From an uncultured Coriobacteriaceae bacterium (GTDB lineage: Bacteria > Actinomycetota > Coriobacteriia > Coriobacteriales > Eggerthellaceae): 64,000 nt of DNA. Of this stretch, positions 8,678-18,683 are shown one piece after another. Made by a program: the position numbers and the translations under genes. The stretch lies in NCBI GenBank assembly GCA_900550055.1, contig URQU01000002.1:25402-89401 (forward strand), read 5' to 3'. Every line of letters starts with the position of its first letter. Within the stretch, counting starts at the first letter, position 1. The notes under the pieces are model-generated. The model made no database searches. It was given only the letters and a program-made list of their open reading frames with translations, and was not told the DNA's origin.

Positions 8678-8691
8678 TTCCACGTGAAACA
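8676..8691. other. parS centromere-like site
   Basis: TGTTCCACGTGAAACA matches the 16-bp chromosomal parS consensus (TGTTNCACGTGAAACA) at every position. ParB/Spo0J binds such sites, spreads, and directs origin segregation with ParA and SMC. The first two bases overlap the right half-site of the proposed operator. Only this one copy was noticed in the window. Confidence 0.85.
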
Positions 8692-8715
8692 ACCGGGGAA
8701 AGTGATGGCGAACAA

Positions 8716-10326
8716 GTGTTCTTCTATGATATGGAATCGCGTGGTGACCTGAGCCTTTACGAATACCTGTATCGTTGCATCCGTCATGACATCGCGCATG
8801 GAAAAGTAGAGCCCGGGCAGAAATTACCCTCGAAACGCGCGCTGGCGAAGCAGCTGGGCGTCAGCCTGATCACCATCGAAGCCGCATACGACCAGCTCGT
8901 CGCCGAAGGCTACATCCGCTCGCGCGAGCGCTGCGGTTACTATGCGTGCGACCTTGCACCCGCCGCCAAGATCGAGGAACCAGGAAGCGCGCAGCACCGA
9001 ACCGAGACGACGATCGCGCCCGCGAGACGCGAGCGCGATAATCACGCCGCAGGCCTGAACAACCAGCAGCTTCTTTCGCAAGAGAAGGGGCGCCTAGAAG
9101 ACTCACCCGGACATCGACCGACCGTCAACCCGGACACCCAACCGGCTGGCCCCACTGCACCCCACGCTCAAAACATCCCATCCGATGCGCCGCTGCTTGC
9201 GGATTTCACGCACAGCACGCTGGCGACCACCATGCTCCCCTACTCCGCTTGGGCAAAAGCCGTTCGGCAGACGCTTTCGGACGAATCGGCGGCATCGCTG
9301 GCCGAAGCCGCTTCCGCGGCGGGGTCACCCGAATTGCGAAGCGCCATCGCCGACCACCTGCGACAGTATCGTGGGATGGACGTGTCGCCCGACCAAGTGG
9401 TCATAGGCGCCGGATCGCAAACGCTCTATCAACTGTTGGTGCAGCTGCTAGGGCGCACGAGACGCTACGCGGTGGAAGATCCTGGATATCCCCTGCTCAC
9501 GCGCATGTACGAGCAACAAGATGCGCAGGTGGCGCATATCGGGCTGGACGATTCCGGCATCGACATCGATGCGCTGGAAACTTCCGACGCATCGGTCGCC
9601 CACATCATGCCGTCGCACCAGTTCCCCACCGGGATCGTCACCACCGCGGCTCGACGCCGCGAGCTTTTGAACTGGGCGCGCGAAGGAGACCGCTACCTGA
9701 TCGAGGACGACTACGACTCGGAGTTCCGCATGGCCGGGCGACCCATCCCCTCGCTGTTCGGCATCGATGCCGCCGAACGTGTGCTGTACCTCAACTCGTT
9801 CGCCAAAAGCCTGGGCGCGGCCTTTCGCATGGCGTATCTGGTGCTGCCGCCGCAGTTGGCGCAGCGTTTCCGCAAACAGCTCGGCTTCTATGCGAACACC
9901 GTCAGCCCGCTCGACCAGCTGGCATTGGCTCGCTTCATCGAGCAAGGCCATTACGACCGTCACGTGAACCGCCTGCGCACCCATGCGCGCAAAACGCAGG
10001 ATGCCCTGGTCAACGCCTTGCGCGAAGCCTTTGGCGAGCGCATTGCGTTCGCCGGGCTCAACGACGGCCTGCATTTCATCATGCAACTGGAAAGCGAACG
10101 CGGCGAACGCGAATTTGCCACCGCTGCCGAAACCGCCGGCATCCGCATCGCCCCGCTGTCGAGTTTCGCCGGCACGGCTTCGCTAATCGGCGCCCCGACC
10201 GGTACCAAGTCGCAGGCAAACACGGCGAGCGAAACTTCCCCCGCGCGCTTCATCCTGCGAAGCGACAGCATCTCGATCGAGGAAGCCCCCGCCGTTGCAA
10301 ACGCGCTTGCGAAGGCGTGGGCATAA
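8716..10326 (+). CDS. pdxR: MocR/GntR-type transcriptional regulator of PLP synthesis (PdxR)
   Basis: 536-residue fusion of an N-terminal winged-helix GntR domain (about 10-80, with KLPSKRALAKQLGVS) and a C-terminal type I aminotransferase fold. The PLP-binding lysine is probably Lys364 in LNSFAKSLGAAFR, and the fold's IEDDYDSEFR block precedes it. The linker (about 85-165) is long and low in conservation. In known PdxR proteins PLP binds this domain and changes pdxST transcription; its place divergent from pdxS supports the same role. I keep the GTG start at 8716 because the encoded YDMESRGDLSLYEYLY matches how MocR proteins begin. The best ribosome-binding site instead serves a short overlapping leader ORF (8705-8752). 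Confidence 0.9.
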   Translation: MFFYDMESRGDLSLYEYLYRCIRHDIAHGKVEPGQKLPSKRALAKQLGVSLITIEAAYDQLVAEGYIRSRERCGYYACDLAPAAKIEEPGSAQHRTETTIAPARRERDNHAAGLNNQQLLSQEKGRLEDSPGHRPTVNPDTQPAGPTAPHAQNIPSDAPLLADFTHSTLATTMLPYSAWAKAVRQTLSDESAASLAEAASAAGSPELRSAIADHLRQYRGMDVSPDQVVIGAGSQTLYQLLVQLLGRTRRYAVEDPGYPLLTRMYEQQDAQVAHIGLDDSGIDIDALETSDASVAHIMPSHQFPTGIVTTAARRRELLNWAREGDRYLIEDDYDSEFRMAGRPIPSLFGIDAAERVLYLNSFAKSLGAAFRMAYLVLPPQLAQRFRKQLGFYANTVSPLDQLALARFIEQGHYDRHVNRLRTHARKTQDALVNALREAFGERIAFAGLNDGLHFIMQLESERGEREFATAAETAGIRIAPLSSFAGTASLIGAPTGTKSQANTASETSPARFILRSDSISIEEAPAVANALAKAWA

Positions 10327-10333
10327 GCCAGCA

Positions 10334-10475
10334 CCGCAAACGATTCGCAGATCCCGCCCGCGACCCCGATGCCGCGAGCGCCCGAAGGCGCCCGAGAGTA
10401 ACCCTCACCACCGCAAAGCGCCCGCAAACGTCTAGGGGTAGCCCCGCCGCCGCAAACGATTCGCAAATCCCGCCC
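10334..10475. repeat. Short direct repeat pair downstream of pdxR
   Basis: Two 26-base copies, 10334-10359 and 10450-10475, differ at one base. Both contain CCGCAAACGATTCGCA and end in ATCCCGCCC. They lie in the 214-base convergent gap after pdxR. Confidence 0.6.
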
Positions 10476-10485
10476 AAACGCAAAA

Positions 10486-10519
10486 AAGCGCGAGCCGAGG
10501 GCATACCCAGCTCGCGCTT
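10486..10519. terminator. Bidirectional terminator between pdxR and the aminotransferase
   Basis: Ten-base perfect stem AAGCGCGAGC/GCTCGCGCTT with a 14-base loop, between two convergent genes. An A run precedes the left arm, which gives a T run for the minus-strand transcript. Confidence 0.65.
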
Positions 10520-10540
10520 CAACGGCATATCAAGCAAACG

Positions 10541-11731
10541 CTACTCAGCGTCGTAGGACTCCTTGAGCGCCTTCAAGGCAGGCAAGCTGTTCTCGATGGT
10601 CTCGCGGGCGATGCAGTAGCTCATGCGCACCCAGCCCGGGACGCCGAAGCTGTCGGAGGGCACGATGAGCAGCTCGTGCTGCTTCGCACGGTCGCTGAAC
10701 GCCTGGGCGTCGGGTTCAAGCGCGCGCACCCACAGGTAGAACGCGCCGTCAGGCTGCACATACTCGTAGCCCATCTCGTCCAGAGCCTCGGTCAGGATTC
10801 GACGGTTGGTGGCATAGGCCTCCACGTCGGATGGCTCGTCGACGCACGCCGCGGCAACGCGCTGGAACAGCACCGGCGCGCAGATATAGCCATGCGCGCG
10901 GCCTGCGCCGGCAACGGCGAAGAACACGCGGTCGGCCTCTTCGGCATCCATGGTGTCGGAAACGTACACGTAGCCCACGCGCTCGCCCGGCAGGCTGAGC
11001 GCTTTGGAGTACGAGTAGCACACCAGCGTGCGGGGATAGATGGTGGGAACGTAGGGAACCTCCACACCGTAGGTGATCTCGCGATACGGCTCGTCGCTGA
11101 TCAGGTAGATCGGGTGGCCGATCTCCTTGCCCTTCTCCTCGAGCATGGCGGCCAGCGCCTCCAGGTTCTCGCGCGTGTACACCGCGCCCACCGGGTTGTT
11201 CGGCGAGTTGATGATGACTGCCGCGGTCTTCTCGTTGATGGCGGCGCCCATGGCCTCCACGTCAAGCTGGAAGCTGGGAACCTGCGTGGGAACCTCGACG
11301 ATGGAGCAGCCCATGGTCTCGATCCACACCTTGTACTCGGGGAAGTACGGGCTGGGGACGATGACCTCGTCGCCGGCGTTGGTGACGGCGCCCAGGCTGA
11401 TGGCGATGGATGCGGCGGCGCCCACCGTCATATACACGCGACCCGCCTTCGCCGGGATGCCATAGCGGCGAGCGATGCTGTCGGCGATGGTCTGACGGAC
11501 GGCGGGGATGCCGGCAGCAGGGGAATACGCGTGCAGCTCGACCGGCGGCAGCTTCATAAGCTCCTCGATGGTGTCGGTCACCTTCTGCGGCGCAGGCACG
11601 CTGGGGTTGCCGATGGAGTAATCGAACACCTTATCGTCGCCGATCTCGGCCTTGCGCTTCAAACCGTAGGCGAACAGCTCGCGGATTGCGGAGGGCGCAT
11701 TTCCCAGGCCATACATTCTTTCGTCGATCAT
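10541..11731 (-). CDS. PLP-dependent class I aminotransferase
   Basis: 396-residue fold-type I aminotransferase. The PLP Schiff-base lysine is in CYSYSKALSLPGERVGY. NSPNNPVGAVYT holds the conserved Asn-Pro-x-Gly, SDEPYRE carries the pyridine-nitrogen Asp, and the C-terminal VRMSYC holds the substrate-carboxylate Arg. It belongs to the aspartate/aromatic aminotransferase group, and such proteins are usually annotated simply as pyridoxal phosphate-dependent aminotransferase. The amino-acid substrate cannot be fixed from sequence. The start has an AAGGAG ribosome-binding site. It is convergent with pdxR, so PLP synthesis and a PLP user lie side by side, but no shared operon exists. Confidence 0.9.
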   Translation of the reverse strand: MIDERMYGLGNAPSAIRELFAYGLKRKAEIGDDKVFDYSIGNPSVPAPQKVTDTIEELMKLPPVELHAYSPAAGIPAVRQTIADSIARRYGIPAKAGRVYMTVGAAASIAISLGAVTNAGDEVIVPSPYFPEYKVWIETMGCSIVEVPTQVPSFQLDVEAMGAAINEKTAAVIINSPNNPVGAVYTRENLEALAAMLEEKGKEIGHPIYLISDEPYREITYGVEVPYVPTIYPRTLVCYSYSKALSLPGERVGYVYVSDTMDAEEADRVFFAVAGAGRAHGYICAPVLFQRVAAACVDEPSDVEAYATNRRILTEALDEMGYEYVQPDGAFYLWVRALEPDAQAFSDRAKQHELLIVPSDSFGVPGWVRMSYCIARETIENSLPALKALKESYDAE

Positions 11732-12176
11732 AAGGTGCTCCTTGCATGCCGGTGCGCATAACGCACGATGATAGGTTCGCCGTTCAGATTAGCACTTTCG
11801 CACCAGGTTGCCGCCCGCATCGCTGCCAACAAAGTTAGCCGGAGCACGAAAACCGCATTTGGGGGGAGCCCGGCGGAAAGAGCAGCCGGTCGATGCCGCA
11901 CGCAACCAGCCCAGCCGGCGCTCGCCGAGCATGCGGATCGGGCACCCGTGCGCCGCCGCCCGCCTGCACGCTCGACCGTTCGCGCGCACCCCGCTTCCCC
12001 GCCGGGAAACCCTTGGGCAACACCTTGCGCCGAAAGCAAACCGTCACCGCCGGCGGGCGCACATTGCGGTACAATAACCCCAGAACACGGGCGCGTGATC
12101 TCGTGGCACACGCTCGAGCCGACCTGAAAACATCCGCGCAGGCGCCCAAGCGCCGCGCACAACGAAAGGGGTTATC
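11732..12176. other. Intergenic region between divergent aminotransferase and UspA genes
   Basis: 445 bases without a supportable gene; the open frames here lack ribosome-binding sites and recognisable content. The right part holds the probable UspA promoter, with a TACAAT -10 candidate at 12070-12075. The left part should hold the aminotransferase promoter. Confidence 0.5.
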
Positions 12177-12620
12177 ATGGCTTTCGGTTACAAGCGCATC
12201 TTCGCAGCACTCGACGGCGCATCCACCCAGCAAGCGGTCATGGAACGCGCCATCGCCCTGGCGGAGGAAGAGCATGCAGAGCTCACGTTCGGTCACGTCA
12301 TCGATTCCGTGCCCTATGAGGCCTCGGGCGTCGACTTCGAGCTTCTGTGCAACGAGGGCAAGATCCGCATCGAGACCGACCTTGCCGACCTGCTGGAGAA
12401 GGCCCGCAACAACGCCGACATCCCCTCCGTGCAGCTGATCGTCCGTGCCGGCCGCATCACCGACACGCTGCAGAAGCAGCTCATCGAGCCCAACGAGCCC
12501 GACCTGGTCATCTGCGGCGAGCGCGGCCTGAGCAACATCAAGTACGTGTTTGTGGGCAGCGTTTCCACGTACCTCATCCGCAACGTCCGCTGCGACGTGC
12601 TGGTGGTCAAGCAGGACTAA
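12177..12620 (+). CDS. Universal stress protein (UspA family)
   Basis: 147-residue cytoplasmic UspA-type alpha/beta protein. It begins FGYKRIFAALDGA and ends with the nucleotide-binding signature: GERGLSNIKYVFVGSVS followed by YLIRNVRCDVLVVKQD. This corresponds to the Gly-2x-Gly-9x-Gly-Ser pattern, although the first glycines are only partly conserved, so ATP binding is likely but not certain. GAAAGGGG precedes the ATG. It is a single gene followed by a strong terminator. Members help cells survive starvation or stress; the specific role here is unknown. Confidence 0.92.
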   Translation: MAFGYKRIFAALDGASTQQAVMERAIALAEEEHAELTFGHVIDSVPYEASGVDFELLCNEGKIRIETDLADLLEKARNNADIPSVQLIVRAGRITDTLQKQLIEPNEPDLVICGERGLSNIKYVFVGSVSTYLIRNVRCDVLVVKQD

Positions 12621-12652
12621 CCGCGCGAAACGGCTGGCAAAACAAGCATGAA

Positions 12653-12687
12653 CGCAAAAGCGGGGGCCATCGGCCCCCGCTTTTGCG
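12653..12687 (+). terminator. Rho-independent terminator after uspA
   Basis: 16-base perfect stem CGCAAAAGCGGGGGCC with GGCCCCCGCTTTTGCG and a 3-base loop. Internal A and T tracts let it work in both directions. Confidence 0.85.
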
Positions 12688-12902
12688 TTTCAAAATGCGG
12701 CTCAAAGCCCCCCAAAGTCGGATTTCGCGACACGCGCCCGCCTATACACCCCGACACCGGATAGCCGCCCAAGGCGGCAAAGACGGCGCGACGCCCGTCA
12801 TCGGGCACGTAAGCAAAACCCACACGGCCGCAAATCCCGCAAGAAGACGCGGCGAGCAACGGCGAGTCCCGAACCGTCGGGAAGCCGCTCCTGAGAGCCC
12901 CC

Positions 12903-13619
12903 TTACGACGTGACCAGCAAAACGGTGCCGATGACCAGCAGCAACACGTACGTCAGCTTCAGGAAGCGCTCCTGGCTGATGCGCTTGGCAAGCTTGCCGC
13001 CGACCACCGTGGCCAGCACGATGAGCGGGACGCAGCACAGCACCATGACCCACACCTCGTGGGTGAAGTGCCCCTGGTACAGCTGCGCGCCGGCGTACAG
13101 CAGGTTGAGGATGGACCATACCGCCGAGAGCGTGGCGCGGAACTGCTCCTTGTCCGTGAGCTTCTGCACCGCGTAGATGACCAGCAGCGCGCCGCCCGAG
13201 ACGAACATGCCCTGGATCAGGCCCGCCGCCGCCAGCACGCCCCACAGCGCCCACTCGGGCAGGAACGACTGCTTGCGCTGCACGAGGTTCTTAATACCCA
13301 CGGCAAGGATGACTAGGCCGTATATCTTCAGCAGCGCATGCAGCGGCACCACGGAGTCAAGCCAGGCGCCCAGCACCACGAACGGCAGCATGACGCCCAC
13401 GATCTTGCCGAGCTCGCGCCAATGGATGCTGCGGATGTTCAACACGGCCAGCACCGTGCAGGCCAGGAAGCCCGTGGCGTTCAAGATGGACACCGAGCTT
13501 TGCAGCCCCAGCGTGAGCGTGCCCACCGGCATGCAGAAGATGTTGCCGGCGAACCCGGTGATGGCCTGCACGGTGTAGCCGAACAAGAACACCGCCAGGA
13601 ATATAACGTTCTTAACCAA
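12903..13619 (-). CDS. TauE/SafE family sulfite/organosulfur exporter-like permease
   Basis: 238-residue integral membrane protein with about eight helices. It begins with a TTG codon preceded by GAGGG. The family pattern is seen in the first helices (FGYTVQAITGFAGNIFCMPVG) and in the matching second half (AAGLIQGMFVSGGALLVIYA), the internal duplication typical of TauE/SafE (formerly DUF81). Members export sulfite, sulfoacetate or related anions, but many have unknown substrates. The gene is divergent from the 5-oxoproline operon across 333 bases, so exchange of a metabolite of that pathway is conceivable but unproven. Confidence 0.85.
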   Translation of the reverse strand: MVKNVIFLAVFLFGYTVQAITGFAGNIFCMPVGTLTLGLQSSVSILNATGFLACTVLAVLNIRSIHWRELGKIVGVMLPFVVLGAWLDSVVPLHALLKIYGLVILAVGIKNLVQRKQSFLPEWALWGVLAAAGLIQGMFVSGGALLVIYAVQKLTDKEQFRATLSAVWSILNLLYAGAQLYQGHFTHEVWVMVLCCVPLIVLATVVGGKLAKRISQERFLKLTYVLLLVIGTVLLVTS

Positions 13620-13952
13620 CAGAAACCCTCGCTCCCGTTATCCTGCAATCGGCAAGACGACGCCGCGGACGTTCCGATGCCTCACGCGCTTCGAAGCCGC
13701 GCGATCCGCGAAACGACGCCGCGGGCGCTTCGTTGTCGCAGACGCTCCGGCGTTGCAGGACCGGCATTCCGGCTAACCGGAATGCCCACCTGCTCAGCCG
13801 CGCCTTTTGCCGCGTATCCGCGTCTTCATCGTTATCCATAAAATAGGTTGCAAGTATATTACCAAAATGCCTTTTTGCGGCTAATTGCCTTAGCATTGAG
13901 GGGAACATCATCTACCATAGGCAGGTACGCAATCCGACAGCATAGGGGAACA
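13620..13952. other. Divergent promoter region between TauE-like gene and pxp operon, with hairpin
   Basis: 333 bases without a gene. A perfect 10-base hairpin GGCATTCCGG/CCGGAATGCC (4-base loop) lies at 13763-13786. ACGACGCCGCGG occurs twice in the left part. An AT-rich stretch around 13845-13862 with TATATT is the best promoter candidate for pxpB. The ribosome-binding site AGGGGA is just before the GTG at 13953. Confidence 0.5.
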
Positions 13953-14681
13953 GTGGCTGGATTCAACATCACCATCGCTGGCGACTCCGCTATCAACTTG
14001 GAGTTCGCCAAAACCATATCGCCGCAAACCAGCGGCATGATCCGTGTTGCGGCGCAGACGCTCACCGACGACCCCATCCCCGGGGTCACCGAGCTGGTGC
14101 CCACGTTCTGCTCGCTCATGGTCACCTACGACCCGTGCGTCATCGGCTACGACGAGCTGTGCCAGCGTGTGCAGGGCAAGCTGCGCAACCTGACCGCCGC
14201 CGAGGCGGGCGTGAAGCGCATCGTGGTCATCCCCGTCTGCTACGGCGGGGAGTTCGGCCCCGACATGCCCACCGTGATGCACCATGCCGGTATGTCCGAG
14301 CAGGAGGTCATCAGCCTACACTGCGCGCACGACTACCTCATCGACATGCTGGGCTTCCTGCCCGGCTTCGCCTACCTGGGCGGACTGGACCCGCGGCTGC
14401 ACACGCCGCGCCTTTCCGTTCCGCGCACCGAGATCCCCGCAGGCAGCGTGGGCATCGGCGGCGCGCAGACGGGCATCTACCCGCTGGCAAGCCCCGGGGG
14501 CTGGCAGATCATCGGCCGCAGCCCCGTGCGCCCGTATGACCCCGAGCGCGCTCAGCCCATCCTGTACCGCGCCGGCGAGTATCTTCGCTTCCAGCCCATC
14601 ACGCAGAAGCAGTACGACGCCATCGAGGCGCAGATAGCCGCAGGCGGCTATGAGTGCGAAGTTATCGTAGAGGAGGCCTAG
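13953..14681 (+). CDS. pxpB: 5-oxoprolinase subunit PxpB (KipI family)
   Basis: 242-residue protein of the KipI/allophanate hydrolase subunit 1 family, part of the bacterial ATP-dependent PxpABC complex that opens 5-oxoproline (pyroglutamate) to glutamate. The family core is visible: the GDSAINLEF start, the IPVCYGGEFGPD block, LGFLPGFAYLGGLDPRL and the RTEIPAGSVGIGGAQTGIYP signature. I choose GTG 13953 because AGGGGA is just upstream and the protein then begins AGFNITIAGD as in the family; the frame is open to 13848. The stop is one base from the pxpC start, so the two are translationally coupled. Confidence 0.93.
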   Translation: MAGFNITIAGDSAINLEFAKTISPQTSGMIRVAAQTLTDDPIPGVTELVPTFCSLMVTYDPCVIGYDELCQRVQGKLRNLTAAEAGVKRIVVIPVCYGGEFGPDMPTVMHHAGMSEQEVISLHCAHDYLIDMLGFLPGFAYLGGLDPRLHTPRLSVPRTEIPAGSVGIGGAQTGIYPLASPGGWQIIGRSPVRPYDPERAQPILYRAGEYLRFQPITQKQYDAIEAQIAAGGYECEVIVEEA

Positions 14682-14682
14682 C

Positions 14683-15816
14683 ATGGGAGTCACCGCCATC
14701 AAGCCCGGCATCCTGACCACCGTGCAGGACCGGGGCCGCACTGGCTATCTGGGCAGCGGCTTCAGCCCGTCGGGCGTCATGGACACCCGCGCGCTGCACA
14801 CGGCCAACCTGCTGGTCGATAACGACCCCGACGCCCCCGTCCTGGAGTTCTGCCTGGCCGGGCCCACGCTTCGCTTCACCACCAGCACCTACGTCGCCAT
14901 CACCGGCGGCGACTTCCGCCCCACGCTCGACGGCCGCCCCGCGCCCATGTACACCGCGCTGGCCGTGCACCGCGGAAGCGTGCTGGCCTTCGGCGCCCCG
15001 AAAACGGGCATGTACGGCTACCTGGCCATCGCGGGCGGATCGATCAACGCGCCCGAGGTCATGGGCAGCCGTTCCACCAACCTGAAGTGCGGCATCGGCG
15101 GATGGAAGGGCCGCGCGCTCATCACCGGCGACTACCTGCCGTTCTGCACGCGCAACGTCGACTTCATCCCCAACCTGGGCTCGCACACCGTCGACCGCGA
15201 TGACGCGTTCTACGGCTTCGACGACCCCGAAATCACGCTGCGCGTGGTGCCCGGCCCGCAGGAGGACATGTTCACGCAAGACGGCGTGGACACCTTCTAC
15301 GGCCAGCCCTACACCACCACCAGCCGCTGCGACCGCATGGGATTCCGCCTGGACGGCCCGGAGATCGAAACGGTGAACGGCAGCGATATCATCTCGGACG
15401 GCATCGCGCTGGGCGCCGTGCAGATCCCTGCCGACGGCCGCCCCATCATCATGCTCTCCGACCGCCAGACCACCGGCGGCTACGCCAAGATCGGCACCGT
15501 CTGCAGCGTCGACCTGCCCAAGCTGGTGCAGTGCACGCCGGGCCGCGTCATCCGCTTCGCCCCCGTCACCATCCAGCAGGCCCAAGACCTGTACCGCCAG
15601 GAAGCACGCCGCATGGAGGCGCTCGCCAAGATGGTCAGGCGCCCCTGCTACGGCGGCATATCACCGCGAAGGACGGCGCGAAGGCTGACGCCCATCCTGG
15701 AAGCGCAGGCCCGCGCGCACGCGTCCGGCAGCCAGAAGCTGTGGATCGAACTGAGCAAGACCGAGCAACAACGCTTGCAGCCCGCAGAGCAGCCCGCAAG
15801 CGATTCGAACCGATAG
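14683..15816 (+). CDS. pxpC: 5-oxoprolinase subunit PxpC (biotin-dependent carboxyltransferase-like family)
   Basis: 377-residue protein of the KipA/allophanate hydrolase subunit 2 family. It begins with the typical IKPGILTTVQDRGRTGYLG and SGVMDTRALHTANLLV segments, with GGYAKIGTV later. With PxpB and PxpA it should form 5-oxoprolinase. The family also contains the carboxyltransferase domain of urea amidolyase, which works with biotin-carboxyl carrier and biotin carboxylase. That is notable because exactly those two genes follow. Its C-terminus runs about 50 residues beyond the usual length and is Gln/Arg/Lys-rich. The ribosome-binding site GAGGAGG lies inside the end of pxpB. Confidence 0.92.
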   Translation: MGVTAIKPGILTTVQDRGRTGYLGSGFSPSGVMDTRALHTANLLVDNDPDAPVLEFCLAGPTLRFTTSTYVAITGGDFRPTLDGRPAPMYTALAVHRGSVLAFGAPKTGMYGYLAIAGGSINAPEVMGSRSTNLKCGIGGWKGRALITGDYLPFCTRNVDFIPNLGSHTVDRDDAFYGFDDPEITLRVVPGPQEDMFTQDGVDTFYGQPYTTTSRCDRMGFRLDGPEIETVNGSDIISDGIALGAVQIPADGRPIIMLSDRQTTGGYAKIGTVCSVDLPKLVQCTPGRVIRFAPVTIQQAQDLYRQEARRMEALAKMVRRPCYGGISPRRTARRLTPILEAQARAHASGSQKLWIELSKTEQQRLQPAEQPASDSNR

Positions 15817-15825
15817 GAGCACCCC

Positions 15826-16356
15826 ATGACCACGAACGAAACCAACGGCACCGCCGACGCCATGAAGCAGCGCCGCGAGAACATCCTCGACCTCCTCAGC
15901 ATCATGGACGAGGGCGACCTGACGGCCCTGCGCTTCAAGGACGGCCAGGTGGAGATCGAGCTCGAGCGCAAGCCCGCCGCCGGCGCGCTGTCCTCCTCCG
16001 CCCTGCCCCTTATGGCCGAGCGCGTCGGCCAGCTGCTCAACGCCCGCGAGGACGCCAGCGGCGTGGTGGCCGGCGCCGCAAGCGCGCCCGTTGCCGGCGA
16101 CGATGACGCCAGCGTGGTCCGCAGCCCCATGGTGGGCACGTTCTACGCCGGCCCCAGCCCCGACGAGGACCCGTTCGTGAAGGTGGGCCAAGAGGTGCTG
16201 ACCGGCCAAACGCTGGCCATCGTGGAGGCCATGAAGATGATGAACGAGATCACGGCCCCCGCGCCGGGCATCATCACCGAGGTGCTGGCCGCCAACGGCA
16301 CGCAGGTCGAGTACGACCAGCCGCTGTTCCGCATCTCCACCAGCGCGAACGCGTAA
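15826..16356 (+). CDS. accB: Biotin carboxyl carrier protein (AccB-like)
   Basis: 176-residue carrier protein. The biotinylation site is the Lys of the canonical VEAMKMMNEI at about residues 140-149, inside an 80-residue C-terminal lipoyl/biotinyl domain that starts near VVRSPMVGTFY. The N-terminal 45 residues (IDELMSIM-like helix and strand) resemble AccB of acetyl-CoA carboxylase, and the middle is an Ala/Pro-rich linker. It lies nine bases after pxpC with GATAGGAG as ribosome-binding site. It may serve acetyl-CoA carboxylase generally, or a biotin-dependent reaction with PxpC; gene order favours at least some link to the latter. Confidence 0.9.
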   Translation: MTTNETNGTADAMKQRRENILDLLSIMDEGDLTALRFKDGQVEIELERKPAAGALSSSALPLMAERVGQLLNAREDASGVVAGAASAPVAGDDDASVVRSPMVGTFYAGPSPDEDPFVKVGQEVLTGQTLAIVEAMKMMNEITAPAPGIITEVLAANGTQVEYDQPLFRISTSANA

Positions 16357-16371
16357 GGCCAGGCGAGCCCC

Positions 16372-17727
<1,356 letters not shown>

Positions 17728-17748
17728 GGATCAACGAAAGGAAGCGTT

Positions 17749-18591
17749 ATGGGAATCGAAATGCCGGTACCTGCAAAGCCCGAAGGCGTCGATGCCGAGG
17801 TGTGGGAGCAGATGCTCCATGCCACGCCGGCCGAGGCGCGCCATCTGATCCGCGAAGGCAAGTTCGCCGCTCCCACGAGCGGCCTGTGCCCGGGTTACGC
17901 GCAGGCGAACCTGATCATCCTACCGCGCGAGCAGGCCTATGATTTCCTGCTGTTCGCGCAGCGCAACCCCAAGCCCTGCCCCATCCTGGAGGTCACCGAG
18001 GTGGGCGAGCGCATGACGCACATCTGCGCGAAGGATTGCGACGTGGCCACCGACTTCCCCGGATACCGCATCTACAAGGACGGCGTCATGGTGGACGAGG
18101 TCGACGACGTGGTGGACTACTGGCGCGATGACCTGGTGGCGTTCATCATCGGCTGCTCCTTCAGCTTCGAGAGCGAGCTCATCGAGGCGGGCATCGAGAT
18201 GCGCCACAACACGCAGGGCCGCAACGTGTCCATGTACCTTACCAACCTGGCGTGCGAACCGGCCGGCTCCATGAGCGGCAACACGGTGGTCAGCATGCGC
18301 CCCATCCCCTACGACCAGGTGGTGAAGGCGGTGCAGATCTCCGGCGCCATCCCGAAGGTGCACGGCGCGCCCGTGCACATCGGCGACCCCTCCGTCATCG
18401 GCATCAAGGACATCGCCAAGCCCGACTTCGGCGACCCGGTGGACATCAACCCCGGCGAGGTGCCGGTGTTCTGGGCATGCGGCGTCACCCCGCAGTCCAT
18501 CGTCATGAACAGCAAGCCGCCGTTCGCCATCACGCACGCCCCCGGCTACATGCTGATCACGGACACCAAGAACGTGGACCTGAAGGGCTAG
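17749..18591 (+). CDS. Putative hydro-lyase / D-glutamate cyclase-like protein (YcsI family, DUF1445)
   Basis: 280-residue cytoplasmic protein of the DUF1445 family, named YcsI in Bacillus, where it sits in the same kip/pxp operon. Seen here: SGLCPGYAQANLIILP near residue 45, the YRIYKDGVMVDEVDDVVDYWRDDLVAFIIGCSFSFE segment in the middle, and CGVTPQSI near the end. A mammalian homologue domain (D-glutamate cyclase) interconverts D-glutamate and D-5-oxoproline, so the protein may feed 5-oxoproline to PxpABC; the bacterial function is inferred. AAAGGAAG precedes the ATG. It is separated from pxpA by 124 bases containing a long hairpin. Confidence 0.88.
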   Translation: MGIEMPVPAKPEGVDAEVWEQMLHATPAEARHLIREGKFAAPTSGLCPGYAQANLIILPREQAYDFLLFAQRNPKPCPILEVTEVGERMTHICAKDCDVATDFPGYRIYKDGVMVDEVDDVVDYWRDDLVAFIIGCSFSFESELIEAGIEMRHNTQGRNVSMYLTNLACEPAGSMSGNTVVSMRPIPYDQVVKAVQISGAIPKVHGAPVHIGDPSVIGIKDIAKPDFGDPVDINPGEVPVFWACGVTPQSIVMNSKPPFAITHAPGYMLITDTKNVDLKG

Positions 18592-18651
18592 CCGGGCAAT
18601 CGCGCCGACCCGCCCAAGGTTGTCCGAGGGAGAACAACCAGAACCGACGCC

Positions 18652-18683
18652 GTGCGCGGTTGCGGCATGCCGCAACCGCGCAC
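18652..18683 (+). repeat. Perfect 14-bp hairpin inside the pxp operon
   Basis: GTGCGCGGTTGCGG and its exact reverse complement flank CATG. No T run follows, so it is not a typical terminator. It lies 33 bases before the pxpA start and could influence mRNA stability or relative expression. Confidence 0.7.

Noticed and set aside
11728..12162. A 144-codon minus-strand frame between the aminotransferase and uspA
   Set aside because: No ribosome-binding site, overlap with the aminotransferase start and no recognisable content.
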